From NCBI RefSeq assembly GCF_000340215.1, contig NW_006921551.1, forward strand, positions 1 to 64,000: a stretch of DNA of 64,000 bases. The letters run 5' to 3'. The first letter of the stretch is position 1. Each line of letters starts with the position of its first letter. Below are positions 56,171 through 64,000 of this stretch, in pieces. The notes under the pieces were generated by a model. The model was not told the origin of the DNA, did no database searches, and worked only from the letters and a program-made list of their open reading frames with translations. The position numbers and the translations under genes were made by a program. The stretch is from Pseudocercospora fijiensis CIRAD86 (taxonomy: Eukaryota; Ascomycota; Dothideomycetes; Mycosphaerellales; Mycosphaerellaceae).

Positions 56171-59100
56171 CGAGAAGTTCTTTATCGTAGATCTCGTAAT
56201 TATATTCCGCGGGAGTTATCTTCTTTAAGAAGTAGGTAACGGGCTTCTATATACTATCGGTATATAGTTAAGATATAATACTAGCGGTAATATAATTAGA
56301 AGCGTTAGTTTCGATTATTATAGGCAGATCTAGGTTATAGTACGCTAGTACTAGTATAGATATAAATATAGCCTTAAGTTGCTCGAAGAAGTCCTAATAG
56401 GCTACTATCTATATAAAGGGTATATCCTTATACGTTAGTAGGACTATAGGCTTTACGATTTATATAAAGTTACGAATAAAGCGACGGTAGAAGTTTATAA
56501 AGCCGAGGAAGGACTATATATCTTTAATATTAGTAGGAATAGGCTAGTCGCGTATAGCTTCGATCTTCTTATCGTCTATATAGATACTATTAGTACTAAC
56601 AACGAGGCCTAAGTACTTAACTATTATTACCTTAAATTCCGACTTTAATATATTAGTACGTAACCTAGCTTTAAGGAGTACGTCTATTACTTAATAAACG
56701 TAATAGCGGTATTCTTCGATTAGATTAGAGTAGATAAGTATATTATCTAGATACGTAGTATAGAATACGTTAAGGAAGGGTCGAAGGGTATTATTAATAT
56801 ATTACTAGAAAGTTAATAGTACGTTATAGAGTCTAAATAGTATAACCCTGTATTCGAAGAGGCCGTAACGAGTATAGAAGGCTATTTTCTACTCGTAGCC
56901 TAGTTCGATACGGAGTTAGTTAAATACCGAGATAATATCGAGTTTAGTATATACGACTACTTTACTTAATCGATTAAGTATCTCCTAAATAAGGGGAATT
57001 AGATACCTATTCTTTACTATAATCTCGTTTAGCTTCCTATAATCTACGTAGAAGCGTAGACCGCTACCCGGCTTCTTAACGAATAATACGGGTAAGGAAT
57101 ACTACGAGGTAGATACTTAAATAAAGCCTTTATCGAGGTTGTCTCTTAAATAGTTATATAGGACTTCTAGCTCTTCGTACGATATACCGTAGAGCGGACT
57201 ATACGTTGTTTCCTTACCTTCGATAATATCGATATAGTAGTTCTACCCCGGTTAGTATAGTAGTAGCTTCTTTATATCTTCCTACGAGAACAACGTTAAC
57301 CTACTATAGTAGTACTAAGGGACCTTGTCGGTAGGGTTAATATACTTCTTCTTAGCTATTTCTTTCTCTATATCTCGTAATAATATAGCGAATACGAACG
57401 AATCCTTCTTCTTTCTTTGCTAGTTAAAGACCTATACGCTTATTAGGGCTATAGTTATACTAGTAACGTAAATAAGCAGAGGCGGTAAACGTCTTTATAC
57501 TAGTAGCGGCGACGGATAGGACGGAGGTAAGGGCGGAGATAAGAACTAAGTAGATACTAATCGGCGCGTAGAGTAGTCGCGCTATACGTAATACTTTCGT
57601 ATTAAGTCGATAAGCTTTACTATATTAGTATTATCTAATAGGTTATAAACTAGTTATTATTACTAATAGTACTACGTCGCTATAGGCTCGGTATAAGCTA
57701 GCGCGTCGGTATCTTCCTAATCGGATAGGCCGTAGGTACGAACGATAGTATATAAGTCGTTATAGTGTTCCTTATAATAGTCGGAGTTAAACTATACTTA
57801 GTTAAGCTTCTAGTCGATACGAGAGTTATATTTATTAAGCTAGGGTCGTCTAAGAATAATCGGGTAGTAACCTAGTATAGTAAGATAGAAGGCTCTATAT
57901 TCGATATAGCCGTTAATATTAACTATCGCTCTAGTATACTAAGTAATATCTACTATAAAGCTACCGTTAAAGGTAGTTAATCTACGAGGCTCCTTTAAGT
58001 TATAGATAGGGAGCTAGTATTAGTACGCGTAATATAAGTCGATAAAAGATAAACCGGTATAACTATAATTAACTATTACTAATAATTAATATTCGATATT
58101 ATACCCTATATCTAGTATACTAGACTAAGGTTTATTATAAGCTATTAAAGTATAAGGCAAGACGAGAGATTAATTATCGCTCTTAGGTATAATACTTCCT
58201 AATAATACTAATAAACTAATCTTTAAATCCTTCTACTATCGATATTTCTTCCTATAATTATAGTATAGGTCCTTTAGAAATAACGGTATAGGTATAATTA
58301 TAGATAACTCTATTAGTATAGGCTCTTAAGCGCGACTTTGCTTAAGAGCTATACTTTTCCCTTTTTATTACTACTCTCGGCGGCGGGCTTATCGTTCGTA
58401 GGAGGTAGATTAGTTAAAGTAGTAATAGTACCGAAGGCGGAAACGTTAGTATTTAGATAATTACTATAACCTTAGGCGCGGCGGATAAGCTCTAGATAAG
58501 TAGTATCGGAGTAGACGTAGTTACTACTATAGAAGTAGTATAAACTCTCGCGGCGGCGGCGATCTCTCTCTTTAAGCGTTACGCGACGACGATTACCCTA
58601 ACCCTAACCCTAACCCTAACCCTAACCCTAACCCTAACCCTAAGTAGCGGAGAGGTCTATAGCGTCTAGGTCGCGGACAGTCGTAGCTATAGTCGTAGTA
58701 GTACTAGTATTATTATTATTAGTAGAGGTAAACTATCTTTAGTTATTATAGGGAGCGATATATCCTTATAGAGCGTACTAGTTATTAGAGCCGCCGGTAT
58801 TATTATTACCGCGGTTATTATATAAGCTAGAGTTAGAGCCTTAGTTAGCGGTATTACTAGAGCTAGGCTTAGTATTATCGCAACTACTCTCTATACGATA
58901 CTAGTAGAGTCGGTTATCGATAATAGTTAAGCGTCGATATAATACTAAGAAGTTAGTAGGCTTATTATATATATTACTAAGCGCTACTTTTAATTCGGAA
59001 GATAGTCTACGCTTTAGAGCGTTAACTTAAGCTCGGCCTTTATAACTAAGTAAGGCGTTAAGTCGATTAAACTTAGTAAAGTAGTAAGCGAACTCCTTAT

Positions 59101-60516
59101 TCTTCTACTTTAAGTTATCTAGCTTATAACTAGTAGTAGCGACCTTATTAGGATCGCCGAAGGTATTAGCTAGTAAGTTACGGAAGTTATCGAGGTTATC
59201 GAAATCTACGATTACGCCCTATTTATCGTAATAGATATATAGCTAGACTATCGAGCGGGCTTTACTAGTAGTACGACTATACGTATATATTAACTAGTTC
59301 TATAGCGTCGGAAAGCGATTATTATTAATCGTTAACTTAATCGCAAGCTCGGTAAGAAAGGGCTTTAACTTCTTATAGTCTCTATCGTATTTCTCTAGAT
59401 CTAGGTACTTCTCGCTCTTACTATATCTAATATTATTATTATCGTAATTGCGGCTAAAGCGAGGGTAGCGAAGAGGCTCTAGTTAATCGTAAGAGCGTAG
59501 CTCTAGGCCGTAACCCTAGTCGTCGTTAAGGTTAAAGAGATTATTACGACTATTAGGATTAGCGTCTAGTTAACTAAAGTATAAGTAGCTAAGATAGTCG
59601 AAGGTAGTATAAGGTCGACGAGGAGTACTATCTCCTAGTATAGTATCCCTAGGTACTAGGTAAGTATTAAATAGGCGACGGAACAAGGATCGGCTATTAT
59701 TTAGTATAGGTCCTTAGCTATTCGGATTACGTAATAAGGATGCTTTAGTATTATAGTAGATATAAGCGGCTTATTTGCTAGCTTAGCGGGCGATATCCTC
59801 TATAAAAGACTACTATTATTATAGGCGTACGGCTTACTAAGCGAGATTATTACGCTACTAATATGCGATATTTAGTGTATTACGTACTAATTCGGCGGCT
59901 TAGCGTTAGTGTTCTACTTCGGTATAGGCCTACGCTAATTCGCTATTAAGGCGGGTATTAGTCTTATAATAAGTACGTTATATCTATTTAAGTGCTTCTA
60001 TCTCTTACTAGTATTGCTATCGAAGAGTAGCTTCTAACTAATAAAGCTTAGTTATACGCTAGAATATATATTTAGAGACGTCCTACTCGTTTAACCTACG
60101 GAAGAGCTACTAGAAGTCCTAGAGATTACTAGGTAGGGGCTATTATAGTACGCTATTAATATCTACGAGACTAGGTCGTAGACCCTATAGTAGTTATAGC
60201 TCTAGTATACCGTTTAACTAGGTACTAGCCGTTCCTACGTAGTTAGGCGTATTTATATACTTAGAGCCGCTATCTTAATCGGTAGGCGGTACTAAAGGAT
60301 CTATAGCGAATTAGCGGTATTACTACGGGCGAGTAGCTTACTTTGCTTAATATAGATTAGTATATAGGTCTTAATACAATATAAGGTTTGTTAGCGCTAT
60401 CGTATAACGAGAAGTATAAAAGGGCGATAGTAATCGCCGGCGATATAATAATTCTTCGTATAAATAAGCGATAGTACCTACGACGTTATCGTAGGTAATA
60501 AAGGAACTCGTTATTC
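56171..60516 (-). pseudogene. Gypsy C gag and pol 5' half
   Basis: Collinear with 43246-47577 of Gypsy B: RNase H and RT at about 56300-57200 (YLD- box near 56760), protease/linker to 58400, telomere-type tract, gag at about 58700-60350. RIP differences from B are few, supporting recent duplication. Confidence 0.85.
58596..58643. repeat. Telomere-type CCCTAA tract in Gypsy C gag (8 units)
   Basis: Eight perfect units between ATTA and GTAGCGG; five in Gypsy B at the same place. Confidence 0.95.
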
Positions 60517-60694
60517 TATTAAGATATTAATTAAGAGGCTATCTAAATTAATAATAAGTTAAAGAAGGAAGAGAGAGAGAGCCTCTCTCGCGGAAGAGGC
60601 TTTTATCTACTCGGCGGATGCCTTAGGCATTAAGTTACGTAACCTAAAGTTACGTAATCTCGAATTTTATATACAAGTCGCTAAGATCGTAACA
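60517..60694 (-). repeat. 5' LTR of Gypsy C (right)
   Basis: 178 bp, TATTAAGATATTAATTAAGA ... GTAACA; followed by AACTC. Confidence 0.9.
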
Positions 60695-60699
60695 AACTC

Positions 60700-61882
60700 T
60701 AAATACTATATCGGCCGTAATACCCCCGATATTTACGTAAGCCTTATACTTATTTATACTTTTTATATAAATTCGACCTAATAGAATCTAATACGACCTA
60801 GAATAGTCGAGAAAACTAGCTAATACTAGCTAGAACCTTAAATATTCTAATGCAAATATTTTAATATCCCTATTTAAGATTTAAGTAACGTACGGCCGCG
60901 CCTACGCTATATACGCGGACATTGTAATTTGTAATACTAGAATATTTAGCTCTAGGGTCTAGGTCGCTCGGGCGGACAATCCGGTAAAAGATGTTTCCGG
61001 AATAATTTTAGAATCGACTTACTAGGCCTAGATAGTAGGTTACTAGTAAGTAAAATAATAGCATAGCTCTAATAGTATACTCGATTATAGTTTCTAAATC
61101 TATCCCTAACCCTATCGCCCTTAGTAAGCGGTCTAGGTCGCTCGGGCGGACAATCCGGTAAAAGATGTTTCCGGAATAATTTTAGAATCGGTTAGGGTAC
61201 TTAGATAGTAAGTTTCTATTAGGGAGAATAATATAAGTGCTCTAATAGTATACTAAAATTAAGGTTTTAAAACTTATCCCTAACCCTGTCGCCCTTAGTA
61301 AGCGGTCTAGGTCGCTCGGGCGGACAATCTAGTAAAAGATATTTCCGGAATAATTTTAGAATCGTTTAGGGTACTCAGATAGTAAGTTTCTATTAAGGAA
61401 AATAGTATAAGTGCCCTAGTAGTATACTAGATTAAACTTTTAGTACTTAGCCTTAACCCTATACGACTAATTCCGCCGTTCTAATATCGTAGATACTTTA
61501 AATAAATCTCTCCGGTCCTACCCTATCTATTAACCTTACTAGATAGTAAGGACTAATATCCTAGAATTTCCGACTTATTTCTATAGGCACTTAGTACTAG
61601 ATCTAGTAGTAGAACTATACCCCACTACCCGATTGCGTACTTAGAACGTAGAAATAATACTATCGTCTCCGAGACCCTTTATTTCTTTACCTAGAGATTT
61701 TAATCGAATTACTTAGAAACCCTAGCTAATTTAGATAAAAGCTAAGTACTAAATATAGTACTAGGGTACTTAGAACCTTAGTATTACTAGTATAATACTC
61801 CTAGGTCGTAGTAGAACGCGTAGTACCCCGAGTCGGCTTCTAGAACTCCAAATACTATATCGGCCGTAATACCCCCGATATC
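60700..61882. repeat. End of array unit 4, unit 5 and terminal ATATC
   Basis: 60700-60728 closes unit 4; 60729-61877 is an uninterrupted 1,149-bp unit 5; 61878-61882 is the ATATC that marks every unit junction. Confidence 0.88.
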
Positions 61883-61923
61883 GGGAGGTAAGGGTTAAGG
61901 TAGATACGGCGTTCGAGAAAGAG

Positions 61924-62011
61924 GTACGTCTTCTAGATATGCCGGCCGTAGCTGCCGGCTATAGCTAGAGGGTCCTTAACTTAACCCTATAAATGCTACT
62001 AATTTTTATAG
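61924..62011 (+). other. Predicted intron with 13-bp repeats (hAT2 transposase)
   Basis: GTACGT donor, GCCGGCCGTAGCT/GCCGGCTATAGCT units, GCTACTAATT branch and TTTATAG acceptor; 88 bp. In hAT1 (about 6945-7030) the cluster is longer, with four to five units. Confidence 0.82.
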
Positions 62012-62929
62012 GCTACGTAGAAGGAAGCTTAAGTATTAAAGGCTTCCGATTTCTCCCCTAAAGATCTTAAGTAACTAGCAAACGAAATGTTAGCTATAAA
62101 CGGTCTTCCGGAAGACTTCTTCGAAAGGGATTCTATATAGAAGATATACCTATATCTTACAAAGTACCCCCCTACATTTCTAAGCGCGGCTACGTAGCGT
62201 ACTATATTCGAGAAGAATAAAGAGGCTACGTTAGACGACATTCGGGAGATTATCCGTAATACTCGCTAAGTAGCTATTGCTATCGATAGCTAGTTAAGCC
62301 GGACTATAAGGGCCTCCTTCCTCTCTATTACACTATACTTTATTAATTCGGATTAGAAACTCTAGGAAATACTAATCGGATTCCTAGAAATTCTAGATTT
62401 ATATACCGGTTAGGATATAGCGAAGCTTGTCTATACGGTAATAGATAGGGTTAGCGTAACTACGAAACTAATCTCGATTACTATAGACAACGCTAGTAAT
62501 AATCGAATATTACATAAGGCGTTACGTGTACTATCTATTTGCATTTATCTTCGAAATAACTAATAGTACCGATAGGGTCGACTATATAGACGAGATTATA
62601 AGGTCTATAATCTAGCTTAATCTGCCTAATATTAAGCTTACTACGATTTCGGATACGTATAACCCGGAAGATGATAAGGACCCCTAGATAAGAAACCCTA
62701 ACGGCCCTATAGAATAGGAGCCGATATTAGCGGTTATATCCCTACGGAAGTTTCCCTACCTCGCTTATATAGTTTAAATCGCGATCCGAGCCCTCTTTAA
62801 GACGCTTAAAATTGCACTATCGAACGACGACTAACAGAAGGTCCTAGATAAGAGTAAAGTAAAGTCGAGAGTCGAGAAACTCGTTGCGGCAACAAAACAG
62901 GATAAGATAGAGAGCCTCGCTCTCGTTTT

Positions 62930-63031
62930 GTATAAGGTATAACCTTTATTCGTAGCCGGCACTTATAGCCGGCACCTATAGCTAGCACCTATAGCTAGTA
63001 ATCTAAGATAGTATTAACCGTCTTTTTCTAG
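62930..63031 (+). other. Predicted intron with 13-bp repeats (hAT2 transposase)
   Basis: GTATAA donor (less certain), four GCCGGCACTTATA/GCTAGCACCTATA units (62954-63000), ATTAACC branch and TTTTTCTAG acceptor; 102 bp. The hAT1 counterpart (about 5860-5960) has GTGCCGGCTATAA units. Confidence 0.6.
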
Positions 63032-64000
63032 CTTCGTCGTCTAGCAATCTATACGAACTCGAGCTTATAGAGATATAACCGATTCGAGACTATTTAAAAG
63101 ACCCTTATCGAGCGCCTTAAAGTCGATACCTAGAATATCGCATAGAATAAGCGATAGTAAAAGCGGCCTCCTTAGCGCCTACTCCGTTTTACTTAAGATA
63201 TTAAGACCCGATTCGATTCGACCTTCTATATACCTACGAGGGGATATACTTTACGTACCGCTCTCGAGCTTTATTAGAATACTAAGGGTATTAAGTAGCT
63301 CGCGCTTATACCCGCCGAATAGCGCTAAGTAGAGTATCTCGTAGATATTAGCAAACATTACGTAAAGGTTACTACTACGATTAGAAGAACCCGAGGACCG
63401 ACGATCTACCTTATCTTTACGTACTATAACTAGCTCTTTAATAAGCTTAAAGAACTCGCGGCTAAGCTAGCTAAGAAGAGCGTCCCTTAGAAAGTAGCTA
63501 TAACGAAAGCTATAGAGGCTTCCTATACTAAGCTAGACAAATATTACAGGACTACCTTTAAGTCGTTCGGAGAGCTCTACGGCGTTACGTACTTACTAAA
63601 CCTAGTTAAAAAGGATATATATTAGTAGAAGGAGGAATAGAAGGATAATAAGGTATAGCCTAAGCGATATTAGGAGGTTTTAGAAAAGATATTTAGTAAG
63701 CGTCGGAAAGAAACTAGTCTAAATATAGGTCGTATTAGGAAAAGGAAGGCTAAGAAGGCTCCGATATCCTACCTGTTTCGTAGATAGGAAGTAGAGGTAG
63801 AAGAGCAAGTTAGTTCTATACTAAATAAAGAAGAGTTCGATCTCTATCGGAGTATAGGTAAGTACTAAACTTATAGGCTCGGAAAGAGGGCTAATAATCT
63901 CTAGATCTTACTAGTCTTTAAGACGAATTCGGAGACGATATTCTCGCTATATAGTAGCGGTTAGAGCCTAAGTTTCTAACGATAGCTTCGATCGCTCGGG

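Larger units (their letters stand above)
48910..60694 (-). mobile_element. Gypsy C: duplicate of Gypsy B, split by a LINE
   Basis: 178-bp LTRs (48910-49087 and 60517-60694) and target duplication AACTC (48905-48909 and 60695-60699), at the same position of the array unit as Gypsy B. Without the LINE and its extra target copy the element is 6,893 bp, 19 bp shorter than B; telomere-type tract differences (12 bp and 24 bp shorter in pol, 18 bp longer in gag) account for 18 of these. Starts of B and C are 8,066 bp apart, exactly Gypsy (6,912) + target copy (5) + one unit (1,149). It is a segmental duplicate, not a second insertion. Confidence 0.92.
30645..61882. repeat. Tandem array of five ~1.0-1.15 kb units, inserted in hAT2
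   Basis: Each unit starts ATATCTACGTAAGCC (ATATTTACG in unit 5) and ends TAATACCCCCG. Units excluding later insertions: 30645-31619 (975 bp); 31620-39723 minus Gypsy A' (975); 39724-47789 minus Gypsy B (1,149); 47790-60728 minus Gypsy C (1,149); 60729-61877 (1,149), closing with a terminal ATATC. The array is flanked by GGGA at 30641-30644 and 61883-61886, and the empty site in hAT1 (complement of about 7062-7080) has one GGGA. Each unit contains two or three ~175-bp subrepeats with the motif TCGCTCGGGCGGACAATC. I see no coding. Confidence 0.9.
61883..64000 (+). pseudogene. hAT transposase, central and C-terminal part (hAT2)
   Basis: Continues the reading cut at 30644. After an exon ending FEKE and intron 61924-62011 come LKASDFSPKDLK*LANEML (about 62035-62090), NGLPEDFFERDSI, VAIAIDS*LSRTIRASFLSI (about 62268-62325) and ISITIDNASNNRILHKAL (about 62470-62525), the hAT core motifs. 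A second intron (62930-63031) follows, then KSIPRI and KLAKKSVP*KVAITKAIEA (about 63465-63520), LDKYYRTTFKSFGELYGV (about 63530-63590), RRKETSLNIGRIRKRKAKKA and FDLYRSIGKY. The window ends just before the dimerisation segment seen at 4900-4800 in hAT1. Confidence 0.85.

Noticed and set aside
30645..61882. Array units as Helitrons
   Set aside because: No TC start or CTRR end with hairpin, and the block has a GGGA target duplication, which Helitrons do not make.
62029..62241. Minus-strand 70-codon ORF over the hAT2 transposase
   Set aside because: The plus-strand transposase frame with hAT motifs passes through it; it is a shadow.
62806..62988. Minus-strand 60-codon ORF
   Set aside because: It overlaps transposase coding and a repeat-bearing intron on the other strand; no support of its own.

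Overview
This window is a repeat graveyard from a filamentous ascomycete. The evidence is indirect but consistent. CpA/TpG dinucleotides are strongly depleted in favour of TpA, so former CAG/CAA codons read TAG/TAA throughout, which is the signature of repeat-induced point mutation (RIP). The introns have fungal splice signals (GTAAGT...CTAAT...TAG), the mobile elements are chromovirus-type Gypsy, hAT, PIF/Harbinger-like and Tad1-like families, and TTAGGG-type hexamers are present. I found no ordinary host gene, tRNA or rRNA. Almost every gene is a RIP-broken relic, so 'pseudogene' coordinates are domain extents, not intact ORFs.

Layout. 1-1707: pol fragment of a Gypsy chromovirus (family A). 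1708-9861: a complete ~8.15 kb hAT-like DNA transposon (hAT1) with imperfect terminal inverted repeats (TIRs), coding leftwards. 9862-10972: unknown coding fragment, GATC-rich palindromic repeats and unexplained sequence. 10973-12247: left end of a second copy (hAT2). 12248-15600: Gypsy-type gag-protease relic. 15600-26860: a DNA-element region with unknown ORFs and a PIF/Harbinger-like DDE transposase, split by a complete Gypsy chromovirus (E, 19224-26177). 26860-27833: AT-rich flank with GATC repeats and foldback elements. 27834-30644: right end of hAT2, inverted relative to its left end. 30645-61882: a tandem array of five ~1.0-1.15 kb non-coding units inserted in hAT2 with a 4-bp target duplication. 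Nested in the array are Gypsy A' (31887-39010), Gypsy B (40844-47755) and Gypsy C (48910-60694), and C is itself split by a LINE (51279-56155). 61883-64000: the transposase part of hAT2 resumes.

The most interesting content is in the hAT-like element. Besides a hAT transposase (catalytic-core motifs and C-terminal dimerisation region) and an uncharacterised upstream coding region, it carries two different histone H3-like genes. One (2048-2628, second copy at 11292-11871) has two introns; removing them gives exactly 147 codons in both copies, with the H3 tail motif GKAPRK and a full histone fold. The other (3525-3962) is intronless, 146 codons, and aligns with H3 from the alpha-N helix to the C-terminus. 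Several introns of the element (at least five, in three gene regions) contain clusters of a 13-bp repeat related to CCGGCTATAGCTA between donor and branch point. I know of no description of a hAT element that encodes H3 histones.

Other notable structures are telomere-type CCCTAA arrays at three homologous sites inside Gypsy B and C with different copy numbers; an exact 8,066-bp higher-order repeat (array unit plus Gypsy) showing that the array grew after the Gypsy inserted; strand-biased RIP in the LINE; and an apparent inversion that split hAT2.
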